Source of the DNA: Pempheris klunzingeri
Taxonomy: Eukaryota; Chordata; Actinopteri; Acropomatiformes; Pempheridae
Assembly (NCBI RefSeq): GCF_042242105.1
Contig: NC_092034.1
Span: 3,061,644 to 3,125,643 of the forward strand
Length of the DNA: 64,000 nucleotides
Direction: 5' to 3'
Both the position numbers and the translations under genes were made by a program. The notes under the pieces are model-generated. The model was given only the letters and a program-made list of their open reading frames with translations, was not told where the DNA came from and made no database searches. The stretch's first letter is position 1; the number at the start of each line of letters is the position of its first letter. Positions 28,601 through 37,766 of the stretch are shown in pieces.

Positions 28601-31472
28601 TCACGGCCCTATCGGTTACCTGAACACAAGAGAAAAGTGGTTCAGAGAGAGCTGGCAGCCATGTTAGCGATGGGGGTAATAGAGGAGTCCCACAGTGCCT
28701 GGTCCAGCCCCATCGTTCTTGTGGTCAAGAAGGATGGGTCTATCCGGTTCTGTGTGGACTATCGCAAGGTGAATGACGTGTCACGGTTTGATGCCTACCC
28801 GATGCCTCGGGTCGATGAGCTTCTGGACCGGCTGGGCACTGCGCAGTTTTTCACCACGCTGGATCTGACCAAGGGCTACTGGCAGATTCCTTTGTCTCCA
28901 GAGTCCAGGGAGAAAACGGCCTTCTCCACTCCGTACGGTTTGTACCAATTCGTCACACTTCCGTTCGGGTTGTTCGGGGCCCCAGCCACATTTCAACGCC
29001 TGATGGACCGGGTGCTGCGTCCGCACGCTGCATATGCTGCCGCCTACTTGGATGATGTCATCATCCACAGTAACACCTGGGCGGAGCATGTGCAGCGGGT
29101 GGCCGCGGTGCTCGAGTCTCTGAGGCAGGCGGGGCTCACGGCCAACCCGAAGAAGTGTGCAGTTGGACGGAGGGAGGTACGGTATCTGGGGTACCTCTTG
29201 GGCGGCGGGCAGGTGCGGCCACAGGTAGACAAGACCGCGGCGATTGCGGCCTGTCCGCAGCCCAAGTTCAAAAAGGAGGTCAGACGGTTTTTGGGACTGG
29301 CGGGGTACTACCGCCGGTTCATACCGGACTTCGCGGACCTCACCAGTCCCCTGACCGATCTGACCCGAAAAGGTGCCTCAGAGCCGGTCCAGTGGACGGA
29401 GCAGTGCCAGCGGGCGTTTGAGAGGGTGAAACAGGCTCTCTGTGGGGGGCCACTTCTGCACACGCCTAACTTCTCTCTCCCTTTCGTGTTGCAGACTGAT
29501 GCCTCGGACAGAGGGCTGGGGGCCGTTTTGTCCCAGCAGGTACGGGGAGTCGACCGCCCCGTGCTGTACCTGAGCAGGAAACTCTCTGAGCGAGAGAGCA
29601 GGTACAGCACGGTGGAAAAAGAGTGCCTCGCCATCCGGTGGGCGGTCGGCGCCCTGCGCTACTACCTCCTGGGACGCCCATTCACCCTCTGTTCGGACCA
29701 TGCTCCCCTCCAGTGGCTCCACCGCATGAAGGATACCAACGCCCGGATCACCCGGTGGTATCTGGCTCTTCAGCCTTTTAAGTTCACGGTGATCCATAGA
29801 CCGGGGGCACAGATGGCTGTGGCCGACTTCCTCTCCCGTCCCTTGGGGGGTGGGGGGGGAGTGGGCTAGGCCGGACGGTCCCCGGCCTAAGTCGGGCGGT
29901 GGAGGTATGTGGGGGTGTGGGCTGGTTTTGCGCTCAGCTGCAACGGAGAGAGGTGCAGGACTGGCCCAGGAGATGGCGCAGGAGAGAGGTAAGTAGCACC
30001 TGGGAACAGGTGCAGTAAATTACCTCTCTCCCTATTTAAGCAGTAGCACGCCGGGACCCAAGAGGAGAGAAGTTACAACCAGGAGACACGAGGGCCGGAC
30101 ATTCCGCCGTGCCTGGGCCAAGGGACAGACGGACCGAACCTCACCGCAAGGAGTGAACTGGGTGCATAAAACAAAATAATAAAAAGAGAATTGCGAGTCG
30201 GATCGTCTGGTGGTGGTCTGTGAGTGCTGGGGAATCCACGGGAGAGAGAGATCATGCTACAGTGTGCTTTTGAAACGCTGACAAAAAGAAACAAGCTTCA
30301 TCTTCACCGAGTTTGTGTGTGTGGGTCAACACACCCTGGAGAATCCCGAGGTACATGAAAACACTAATTAAAGTAAAAATAAAAGTAGTTTTGTGTCCAA
30401 GTCTTCTCTGTAATATCATTCACAGCTCTTCCTGTGTTCTTTCCCGTCCAAAAACAGCACACACACACACCTGTGTATAGCTTGATCCCCCACCCACCCT
30501 TCCTCCTGTTGACCAGGAAATGCCCGACTTATACAATAGAGAGCAGGTCTGACGCCACAAAGTGTTTTCTTTAGACACACACAGGCCACACAGAGCCAAC
30601 ACAATCAAACAAAGAAATTCAAAGAAACATTAATGTAATGAACTACAAAAATGGTTGCCTGTTTGCATGTGTGTTCACCACGTTCCACAGAAATGATAGG
30701 AGGAAGGAAGTGAATGAAGGAGAAACGGGTGTTTTGATGATGATTAAGGCTGAAATGATGATCCATGATTCCCACACTGCTATCATCAGCAGTACCACAG
30801 AACTGTTGTGTCGCTTTCTGGCGAACAATGGAGGTTAGTAGATATATAAAAAGAACATGTGTGCTTAATTCTTGTGTGAAGTCTCCACACAATAGCTGGT
30901 TTCCTGGCTGTGTGGACGAGTCCCACGGCGGCTGCTTCAGTCTGCCACAGATGGGAGAGCAGCGGGCTTCAGTTCTTTGCTTCTGTGTACACGTCTGTGT
31001 CAAACTACAGCAAGTATCAAGCATTTAAATCAGTGTTTTTTTGACTTTTACCTTAAATTACTCAAACCGAGTGTCAAAATAAGCGGTGGAATTAATCTAA
31101 TTGCTGACAACTGATGGATTAATCATCACATTTCTAGTTTTTGGCAATTCTATATCTGATAAGAGCTTAAAATCATCCTTAAGGTCAGCGAACCTGACCA
31201 AACCTGAAGTAGATGCACACATAAAGCCAAGGTCTCCTTTCTCTGCGAAATAACTGCAACGACAGAGCAATGGAGGGGGGAGAAAGTGGGGGAGGATACA
31301 AACCGTAAGGAGGGATGGAGAGTTTGAAGGAGGAGGTGTTAGAGGTTAGTGGATGACAGGATCACAGGAATGGAGGAAAAGGTGGCCGGTCAGATGGATG
31401 TGGGGAACTCAGCGTTTGCATGAAGAAGGTCACGAAAGCTGCTCTCAGTTATGATATCATAGAAAACAGCTG

Positions 31473-31540
<68 letters not shown>

Positions 31541-32697
31541 GCTTGGACGACTCAACAGCTGGCTAAATAGGATCTTAAGACGAGCATGCCAATCCCTGAG
31601 TCTGTACGAATAGATGTGTGCTTGTGCGTCTTCCCCAGTACAGACTGATGACTCAGCAGGGTGTGTGTGTGTGTGTGTGTGTGTGTTTGGGCTGTAACAA
31701 GCTCATGGCAAGTTGCTCCCTCCCTTCTCTCACTAGTGCAGCCCTGCAGACACACACACAGTCCTCCAGAACTACTGAGGCCACGCTAAATGTCTCAAAT
31801 GTGAGACTATTCCACCCAGAGAGCCTGAAATTAGTTTTCCAGTGTCTGCATTGATCAAAATATGGAGAATGCATGCATGATTACATATAATGTACTCAAA
31901 CTGGTGTTAAATGCAGTGATGTACGTTCCTCTGTGTTATGCTTTAGAGCAGATACAACTTCTTCACACTTCTAGGACAGGAGCGCCGTCTGAGGAATCAG
32001 GTCAGGAGCCCAAATGAACACCGGGAAACAGACGGCATCAGCTGGCTGCAAACACCGAGGGTCAGAGGTCACTGACCGGGAGTCAGTTCATGACCAAAGA
32101 AAGACCAAGAGGAGCATCCACATCAGACGCCAAGACCTTCTTTGAACCGGGAGCGTGGTTAAGATCTCCTCTAGAAACAGGACCGCTAAACTAAAACCTC
32201 CATGACGACTGAGAAATCCTCCACAAAACAACAAGGAGCTGAACCTCATGTTGAGAATTCTTTCATGACGTGATTTCGAAACATGTTTTCCAATCAAACC
32301 CGTAATTTAATGTAGAGAAGAAATCAAATCTATCAAATGTCAAGCTTTACCTGTTGTCCAAAACTAGCATGAATCGTGCTATTGACAGATTTCAGTCTGA
32401 GCAGCTGTGCTAGCAGCTCTGTGAGGCTGTGCTCTGCAATTAGCATGCTCACATGGCAATAACATGACATGGGACCAGTGAGCTGGACATTACATGACTT
32501 TGTAAGTCCATAATGTTGCTATGGTTACCAGCAGTTCAACGTACCTTGGTGCAAACTGTGGTTTAACCAATCAGAAACGAGCATCTCCCATGGCGGTACA
32601 CTCGAAACCACATAGTGAGCGCACACTAAAGGTTCCCTGTTATTAATGGCTAAATCTGACGAAACTCACCAGCTGCACAATGTTAAACACAGGGTGG

Positions 32698-32730
<33 letters not shown>

Positions 32731-35611
32731 TAAAGCTACTGACAGGAGCTCCCCTTGTTTGCTGCTGCATAACTGGAGCCGACTGATTAGATTAGCCGAC
32801 ATAACGTACAGCACACCTTGGGGTGAGCTCAGCCACAGAGAGACGCTGATAAGAAACATAAGCGATTGTGACACATTCAGATAAATCTGAAGCGACACAC
32901 TCAAGCAGCACGATCAGTCGGCAGCACGCAGACACCAGTTCACACAGGGTCCAGGTCTACCGCAGGTCCACAGGGTCCAGGTCTGCTGCAACATCTGACA
33001 CTGAACACTCAGTTCTGCAGCACAGACTAGCTAACGGTGCTCACACTTCAGTAAGCTGTATTTCATGTGGCTGGAATGACTAACACGAAATAAAAACGTA
33101 CCAAAGAAGTGTTGGTTCCAGCTTCTTCAACAGGTGTTGTACCTTTAATCTGTTGCATGTTGGTATAAACTGAAACTTTTTGAGTTACTATCTTAAGAAA
33201 CTCCACTTTGTACTAGTAATGGACGTTTAACACTTTATTTCTTTTCTAAAAATAGTCAATAGATTGACCAATATGGTAACTGCGTCCTTAGGTGCAACGC
33301 TGGGAGACTAAAAGGCAGCAGCTGATCCCTTAATAAACTAGTTCATTTATAAAATAAGAGTCTGAGTTGGACATGTTTCCATTCCTGCGGGTGCTTTGAA
33401 GGATCAAGACACAGCAAATTACCAAGTCTGGCACAACTAAAACTGGACCCATTAGAAACATGTGAACTTCAGTTACAGTAATAAACAGTTCAACACGTGC
33501 AACTGTGCTTCACATTAGCAGGACTACATCTACACCACACAGTTTGTCCGGTATGTACTGACCGCTCGGCTCTCTCAGACTTGTGCACACAGGTTGTGTC
33601 TGCTCACAGAGACGCCGACAGCTGCTGCTGCTGCGTCATGGACTCAAACGTCTCTCTGATTTCTCCACTGTGTCACTGTTTACTGCACTCATCAGCGCCT
33701 CTGCCCCGAAGCTGCTCCTCTGTGTCTGCGTGAGCTGTAATGTGAGCGACTTTCTCGGGATAATTGCTGTTGACCGGAACAAGAACTCCCTTATCGACCG
33801 TTAAGAAGCAGAGAGAAACTCAAAGAGGAAATTTTCTGTCTGGCCGTTTTCCATTTTTATCCTCTCTGGTTCGTTATATTTTGGATATTACCAATCCTCT
33901 GATGAAATGAAATACAGATAACCCCACAGGCATTTACAGACTCCAATAAAGCAGAATTCACCCAGCCCTACCACGCCTCTCTATCTATCAAAGCGTGTCA
34001 AACCTAACAGCTCCATAGAGGCAGACGCCGGCAGGCCGAGGTGTTTCCCCATCTTTAGGTGAATGTTTGTAACCTGAGGGCGCTGACTGACTGACCAGTC
34101 CTGCTCCTGTCAGCTCTATCCTGAGTTATTCTGCTGTCAGGGAGGAATGCTGCTGCTGGCCTCAACCTCAACCACGGCCAACTCTTGCTGCCAACCTGTT
34201 TTTCCTGGTCGTTTGAAGAGTCTCGGACCATAGAAAGTCACTATTGTGGACAGTTTGGAGAAAGTTGAACAGAATCCTTATGCTTGAAAATATGGCTAAA
34301 ATATATGCATAGTCCAGCATCCATGTCCATCCATGTTGCTCAATCTAAGGGCAAAATATGGCAAAAGTAAATAATCCCTACAAAGTGAAAGAGCGCTGCA
34401 ACTAAAAAATATTCTCAGTTATAATCATGTGGTTTGTAAAACATCTTAAAAAGTGTGAATTATAAGGATTTAAAAAAATATATATGTAAAGAATTATTCA
34501 ATTATCAGCAATTGTTACTATTCATTCTAATTGATAGGTTGGTCAGTCACTGCAGCTCTACAGTAAAACATCATTCATTATTTCAGGCTTTCATTTGAAG
34601 TGAAAATCTGTAATATTTGTGAGTACAGCCACACAGGGTTCCTAGTCAGATTCAAGCCCTTCAAGGATTTTCAAGGTGCATTTTCAAGCTTTTCCAGCCC
34701 CTTATTGGTGCTTTAAACTCCATAAACACAAATCAATTAGGCTCTCTCTAACTTATTTTACCTCTTCAGCTAAAAAGTGAACTATTAAGCCACATAGTGA
34801 TTTATTACATTAATGCAATTAGAATCTCAAACACTTCTAATTCTAAATCCAAGTACTTAAGAGATTAAAAATCAAGGATTTCCAGCACCTGTACAAACTC
34901 TGATAAATGCTCAGTTTTTATATAGTATTGTTCATGAGAAAGTTATTCCAACTACGACCTACGAAGCAGGAAAAACTGCCAGGCGACAGGTTTCTTCCTG
35001 CCGATACAACCAACAACCAAGTATTTCAAAACTCCCAGCGACCAAACTACTGTTTTGGCGTTTCCCCACAATCGGCATCACACTCCGACAAGTAAAAAGA
35101 AAACCAGCAGAGCAACTTCTGGTCCCTCCAAACATTTTATCTACACAGAAAGCTTCACGCTTCACATAACAGGACTTACAAAAGTCAAGTTGGGCTGATA
35201 AGGGGTAGAAATGGCACCGGGCCTGCTTGTAACGCTCTGGTGAGTTTTCACAAAAAGGAAACGGACGCCGTCTCTTCTCCAATTATGTGACAGTTGCGTC
35301 CTTCATCACCTGATACATTCGCCTATTAATCGTCTCACTTTTTTTTTTTTTTTTTAAAGCATCCCTTTGAGTTAAATATAGCCAAAGATGTGGCTGACAG
35401 CTCCAAACATAGACTGGCTGTGGTGGAAATACTGAGACAGGAAGCTGGAGGAGATGAGACATCACGCAGCAACATGTACATACAGAAACATGACATTCCT
35501 GCTGTCTGAGTCCCACTGAACGCCACGCAAACACCCCTGGAGGAGAATGTGGCAGCCTGAGGTGTGACGCAAAGTTGTCAAGTCAACTGGCGACGAGATC
35601 TTGAGCGGACC

Positions 35612-35690
<79 letters not shown>

Positions 35691-35793
35691 CTCTGGGCTT
35701 GCTGACTTTCCATTAGGCACAGCAATAGGCCTAAACAAGCTGAAATAGGTGTTACTCTTTGGAGAACATGTTAAACACAAAGGGACGAGAGGG

Positions 35794-35849
<56 letters not shown>

Positions 35850-36353
35850 CTGTTCCTTTGCTGCATTTCCTCGTACACTCACAAACTGTTTCCTCTTCGG
35901 TCAGTCAGTTCAAAGACCTCTGGTCAAGGGGCACGGCTCCTCACCGAGAGGAAGACACCAGGACAGAATAAGCAGTGATCAGGGTTTACTTTAAAATGCC
36001 ATCAGAAGTACACACAGATCAGACCGCGTCCTCTCTGTATTCTGGGAGTCTGGCATATTTAAGCTGTGACCCATTTCAGATCCAAGCCCAGCTGAAATAA
36101 TGCTGCATGGAGAACACGTCCCCGTCCTGACTAATGGGATGTGAAGTCATGTAGCCTGGCACACACACACACACACACACACACACGAACAGAGAAGTCA
36201 TTCAATCTGTGAGTGTGCAGTTAAATTATTGAGCAACACTCATAAGCATTGAAAGACATAACAAACAACAAGCAAGTGTGTGTGTGGGGGGTGTATAATG
36301 TAGTGTTATCACTCAGGAGTGTCTGAACTATGGGGCTCATTCACACACACACT

Positions 36354-36389
<36 letters not shown>

Positions 36390-37055
36390 ACACTCCTCAA
36401 CACTGTGCATCTCTTGCTGCTGCTGCTAACCACCTAGCAGGCTAACAGACACTAACCAGCCACAGAAACTCCTCCACATAACTTCAGAGGTTTAATCGAC
36501 CACCATGTGAGACACAGGAAGCTCCTTCCCAGCAGAAACAGACCTCTTGTCAGCTCCTCTTGGCAGCTCGGACGCCAGTGAGCAGAATGCCAATTAGTTA
36601 GCTAAGTTAGCTAGCGTTAGCTTAAGTTGCTGATATGCTTCTGGACAAGTTGACAAACTTTGGGGACAAAACTAAAAAAAAAGACAGTGTCGGGTTAAAA
36701 TCGTAAAGCCATCCCAGACACCCGGGCCCCCACAGTGCAGGTTAACACACCTGTGTCCAGGGTGTAAATTAGCCAGTTTGGACGTTTGCTAAAGTTAGCC
36801 GGCTAGCTGTCCGATAATGGAAGCATGCGCGTTAAAGTTTTGTGCAAGCTCCAGGAGTCCCGGAGGAGTTGCTAACCGCAGCTAGCCGCGCCGCCTCCGC
36901 CGGGGGTTGAGCTGCTTTCCCGGGGCTAATCGGGACGCCCTCCCCGTGGGGCGGGGGGTCACTCACCGGAGGGTCGGCCCGATACAGTTGGTGTCCGTGC
37001 TCTCGATCTCCCGCAGGATACGCTCGTGTTCGGCGGCTGTCTCCACACTCGCCAT
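1860..37055 (-). CDS. exoc6b: Exocyst complex component 6B (Sec15 paralogue), 5' part, ten exons
   Basis: Subunit of the octameric exocyst, which tethers secretory vesicles to the plasma membrane; Sec15 links the complex to Rab GTPases on the vesicle. Coding exons in gene order: 37055-36967, 24153-23988, 23841-23794, 23695-23605, 23479-23434, 21543-21339, 11537-11346, 8712-8644, 2274-2191, 1906-1860. All have AG/GT borders and matching phases, giving about 345 codons, some 43% of the usual ~810. Recognisable stretches are EHERILREIESTDT (exon 1), FMEKLDARIRNHDREIEKMC (exon 2), DFLESIRKHSDKIGETA (exon 6) and SEQDSGILDVEDEE (exon 7). The last is typical of EXOC6B rather than EXOC6, as is the MxxxETAAEHER start. 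The start at 37055 has A at -3 and G at +4. The ORF is open further upstream, but that extension resembles nothing known. The next exon (beginning FFVVEDH in relatives) was not found, so the gene continues past the left edge. Intron 1 carries an LTR element in the opposite orientation. Confidence 0.93.
2577..3138. mobile_element. TTAA-flanked piggyBac-like MITE
   Basis: Bounded on both sides by TTAA. Termini are inverted: CCCTTCGGAGTC on the left against GACTCTGAAGGG on the right (one mismatch in 12). About 562 bp including both TTAA copies, within exoc6b intron 8. Inside is a short acidic, Asp/Glu/Ser-rich open stretch (about 2800-2890, including SDSEEDS) that resembles the N-terminal acidic region of piggyBac-type transposases, so the element may be an internally deleted transposon. 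There is no transposase catalytic core. Confidence 0.72.
4532..4612. repeat. (GT)n microsatellite, about 80 bp
   Basis: About 40 uninterrupted GT units, one of the longest pure dinucleotide runs in the window. Confidence 0.97.
7669..7811. repeat. Compound (GC)n(ACGC)n(AC)n microsatellite
   Basis: A continuous alternating purine-pyrimidine run of about 140 bp passing from GC through ACGC to AC units. Reading both strands gives spurious RTHARTH and VCVCVC frames. Confidence 0.95.
9205..9242. repeat. (GA)n microsatellite with neighbouring CA tracts
   Basis: A GA run at about 9210-9242, followed by CA runs at about 9442-9487 and 9580-9602, all in exoc6b intron 7. Confidence 0.9.
10485..10690. 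repeat. Dispersed repeat fragment of the AAGTACTTGAGTA type
   Basis: Sequence such as AAAGTAACTAAGTAC, TTTACTTGAGTAGTT, TTTATGCTACACT and ACATTTCAGGGGGAAATATT resembles, from memory, a very abundant interspersed repeat of perch-like fish genomes. The ends are degraded and no target duplication could be fixed, so the class is not assigned. Confidence 0.45.
11538..21338. other. exoc6b intron 6
   Basis: 9.8 kb without a supported exon. It holds CA/GT tracts (about 16193-16240, 16423-16450, 20011-20060, 20585-20601, 20693-20730), C/T-rich sequence (17160-17520), a repeat fragment at 15590-15900 and a weak inverted repeat at about 19925-19996 (CAAACATTGTG against CACAATGTTTG). Several open frames of 60-125 codons (for example 13168-13512, 14589-14777, 14890-15186) show no recognisable domain and no splice-consistent context. 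Confidence 0.55.
15590..15900. repeat. Fragment of a common fish TTAA-type MITE
   Basis: Contains AAGGAATAATTC, GAGAGTTAGACGAGAAG, TAGCTTAGCATAAAGACTGG and GGCTCTGTCCAAA in the same order as in an abundant perch-like fish MITE whose full copies begin TTAAAGGAATAGTTC. Neither terminal TTAA is preserved, so this is a worn, partial copy in exoc6b intron 6. Family membership is from memory. Confidence 0.55.
21546..21608. repeat. (AC)n microsatellite abutting the exoc6b exon 6 acceptor
   Basis: About 31 AC units. On the gene strand this is a TG tract lying directly before the TTAG acceptor of the exon that starts at 21543, in the place where a pyrimidine tract is normally found. Confidence 0.95.
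21680..22440. mobile_element. TTAA-flanked MITE with long imperfect inverted arms
   Basis: Begins TTAAAGGGAT and ends ATCCCTTTAA. The two arms match in inverted orientation over roughly 60 bp: both contain GTGGRGTTGTATGAG followed by TACTT, and both contain TATATTTAGAATA further in. About 761 bp including TTAA at each end, inside exoc6b intron 5. TTAA boundaries suggest mobilisation by a piggyBac-type transposase. No coding capacity. Confidence 0.72.
26027..26031. other. Target-site duplication GTGTG, left copy
   Basis: Five bases identical to those directly after the right LTR (30262-30266). Five-base duplications are usual for Ty3/gypsy integrases. The left copy lies in a GT-rich stretch, so some of the match could be chance. 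Confidence 0.8.
26032..26385 (+). repeat. 5' LTR, 354 bp
   Basis: Starts TGTGGGGGTG and ends TGCTACA, with TG..CA ends. By eye it is base-for-base the same as the 3' LTR at 29908-30261 and has the same length. It contains a TATTTAAG box (about 26157-26164) and an AATAAA signal (26302-26307), the expected order for a U3-R-U5 promoter and polyadenylation unit. Confidence 0.95.
26387..26403 (+). other. Primer-binding site, probably tRNA-Lys
   Basis: TGGCGCCCAAC begins one base after the 5' LTR. It is complementary to a CCA-ended tRNA 3' terminus, and its first 11 bases fit the tRNA-Lys(1,2)-type site known from retroviruses. Similarity weakens after base 11, so the tRNA identity is tentative. 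Confidence 0.7.
26414..29869 (+). CDS. Gag-(PR)-INT-RT-RNaseH polyprotein of the Gmr1-like element
   Basis: An uninterrupted ORF of 1151 codons from the paired ATGs at 26414/26417; an in-frame ATG at 26378 lies inside the LTR. Approximate residues: coiled-coil Gag start (1-60); SCAN-like piece with FLGVFEATAEACGW (about 80-145); protease tail HPLILGTDWPGF (about 170); integrase HHCC finger (about 310-350); D-D-E core with GMDLIGPF, LTDQGTSF and GLVERMNK (about 380-475); GPF module (about 612); reverse transcriptase from FCVDYRKVND to the YLDD active site (about 878); RNase H with TDASD, EKECLA and CSDHAPLQWL (about 1028-1110). The rest of Gag, any CCHC zinc knuckle and the protease DS/TG motif are absent: Gag passes directly into the protease tail near 26850. 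INT and RT motifs look intact. No chromodomain was seen. Confidence 0.93.
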   Translation: MMDRQEVQAAQPLALLAQMVAQMTQEQAAARRQHLEGLRAQAERQTEVLERLLARSKEASPRGPPPSPLSDLTVGKMAAQDDPQTFLGVFEATAEACGWPETEWAVRLLPLLSGGSQAAALNLPAADRGRYDAVKKAILDRTGCSPVEIKYRGKKHRVKAAVSSRLAHPLILGTDWPGFHGLVGHCAGVRSRPVGTCGVCAVLSGDAGSSDAAEGEGEPATPPPETPRVPEIHPMEDFPLEQSRDDTLRSAFDQVISIDGHLVRPDAAQTYPHFSLRRDRLYRVSRDTQTGQVNTQLLVPKSRRETVFQAAHYNPMAGHMGYDKTLDRIMARFYWPGIREEVRRWCASCPECQLVNQPAIPRAPLRPLPLMEVPFERIGMDLIGPFNRSARGYRFVLVLMDYATRYPEAVPLRTISAKSVAQALFQVISRVGIPKEILTDQGTSFMSRTLRELYGLLGIKSVRTSVYHPQTDGLVERMNKTLKSMIRKFIHEDERNWDKWLDPLLFAVREVPQASTGFSPFELLFGRKPRGVLDLIKENWEDGPSPSKNEIQYVLDLRAKLHTLGRLSRENLLQAQERQQRLYNRGSRLRQFSPGDKVLVLLPSSSSKLLAKWQGPFVVTRRVGDVDYEVERTDRGGATQIYHLNLLKIWREAEPVSLVTVVGERDELGPEVPNSTKSAPLHCDDHLSPSQRADVAQLQQRFADVFSPLPGHTDLIQHHIESHPGVTVRSRPYRLPEHKRKVVQRELAAMLAMGVIEESHSAWSSPIVLVVKKDGSIRFCVDYRKVNDVSRFDAYPMPRVDELLDRLGTAQFFTTLDLTKGYWQIPLSPESREKTAFSTPYGLYQFVTLPFGLFGAPATFQRLMDRVLRPHAAYAAAYLDDVIIHSNTWAEHVQRVAAVLESLRQAGLTANPKKCAVGRREVRYLGYLLGGGQVRPQVDKTAAIAACPQPKFKKEVRRFLGLAGYYRRFIPDFADLTSPLTDLTRKGASEPVQWTEQCQRAFERVKQALCGGPLLHTPNFSLPFVLQTDASDRGLGAVLSQQVRGVDRPVLYLSRKLSERESRYSTVEKECLAIRWAVGALRYYLLGRPFTLCSDHAPLQWLHRMKDTNARITRWYLALQPFKFTVIHRPGAQMAVADFLSRPLGGGGGVG
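29908..30261 (+). repeat. 3' LTR, 354 bp
   Basis: Same sequence by eye as the 5' LTR. A weak purine-rich stretch (GGCGGTGGAGG, about 29895-29905) just before it may serve as the plus-strand primer site. It is followed by GTGTG, the right copy of the target duplication. Confidence 0.95.
31475..31539. repeat. (GT)n microsatellite
   Basis: About 32 GT units in exoc6b intron 1. Confidence 0.95.
35615..35688. repeat. (AC)n microsatellite; second tract at 35797-35847
   Basis: Two long pure AC runs about 110 bp apart in exoc6b intron 1, with unrelated sequence between them. Confidence 0.95.
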
Positions 37056-37060
37056 CCTGC
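36780..37060. promoter_or_regulatory. CpG-dense region over exoc6b exon 1
   Basis: The stretch around 36830-37060 is visibly rich in CG dinucleotides compared with the CpG-poor introns, as expected for a housekeeping CpG-island promoter. CpG statistics were not computed. Confidence 0.6.
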
Positions 37061-37766
37061 ATGTTGCTGTGGACGGTTCCGAGCTGAGCTGAGCTGAGCT
37101 GAGCCGATCCGATCCGAGCTGAGCTCCGTGCGTCATGCAGGAGGAACCGGGGGGTTGGTTCGATTTTTGGTGACGGAGCAGCCCGGGCGAGCGGAGTCTC
37201 CCTTGTTTAAAGATTATTAACACCTGTTTTAATGTTTTATTTACTGTTAAAATGTTCAGCTGCAACAAATGGGATGTTTTATGAGTAAAACATGTAATTA
37301 AATATAAGAATACAGTTAAATACTTAAAAATAAAAGCTTTGTAGTTCCTTTACCTCCATTCAGATGACTGTAGTCCCATATTCTAATCAGTTTATCACTT
37401 TTTTTTCTATTTATACATCTTCCCCACATAGTCTCAGTTCCCTCCTAATATTTCTGCAGGTGTGCAGGTAGGTTTCTTTTAAGGGAAAGTAAACTTGCAT
37501 TAATTTTAAATGCGTTGAAAGGACATCCCTACTGTCAGTTTTTAGTCACTGAGGGTTCAATATTAAGATTTTTGCAAGTTCCATACAGCGCATTCAGTCA
37601 TTTCTTGCATGCTGTTGCTGTTTTATTAATTAGCTAAATCACGCGCTTTTATTTTGTAGGCAAACACGCATCACATCCGGTGTCACTCTTGCAGAGTCTG
37701 TCTGGATGATTGAGCTCTGCTGGTGCAGCCTGCTGTCGGAGGGGAAAAGAAGCAAGAAAAGTCCAA
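37056..37766. promoter_or_regulatory. Shared upstream region between exoc6b and tkfc (head to head)
   Basis: Only 711 bp separate the exoc6b start (37055, minus strand) from the tkfc start (37767, plus strand). The part next to exoc6b has a pentamer array of GAGCT units interrupted by CCGAT (about 37080-37124). Divergent genes this close often share a bidirectional promoter; that is inferred from spacing alone. No TATA box was evident. Confidence 0.55.

Larger units (their letters stand above)
26032..30261 (+). mobile_element. Gmr1-like Ty3/gypsy LTR retrotransposon, young but gag/protease-deleted
   Basis: A complete 4230-bp insertion with two 354-bp LTRs, a primer-binding site, one long ORF and a GTGTG target duplication. 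The ORF order is Gag remnant, protease remnant, integrase, reverse transcriptase, RNase H. Integrase before reverse transcriptase is unusual for Ty3/gypsy elements and is the hallmark of the Gmr1 group first described from Atlantic cod. The LTRs look identical and the ORF is uninterrupted, so insertion was recent. It sits in exoc6b intron 1 in the antisense direction. Because an internal segment is missing, the copy probably depends on proteins from intact relatives to move. Confidence 0.9.
24154..36966. other. exoc6b intron 1
   Basis: 12.8 kb first intron. Besides the LTR element at 26032-30261 it holds long GT/CA tracts (31475-31539, 31662-31686, 32700-32728, 35615-35688, 35797-35847, 36161-36186, 36357-36386) and otherwise single-copy-looking sequence. 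No second exoc6b exon or other gene could be supported. Confidence 0.6.

Noticed and set aside
34620..34740. Repeat-like stretch rich in TTCAAGG/CCTTCAAGG units
   Set aside because: It recalls a common fish repeat, but ends and class could not be established.
36963..37268. In-frame N-terminal extension of exoc6b to an ATG at 37268
   Set aside because: The added residues cross the GAGCT repeat and differ from the known EXOC6B start; the ATG at 37055 fits the family better.
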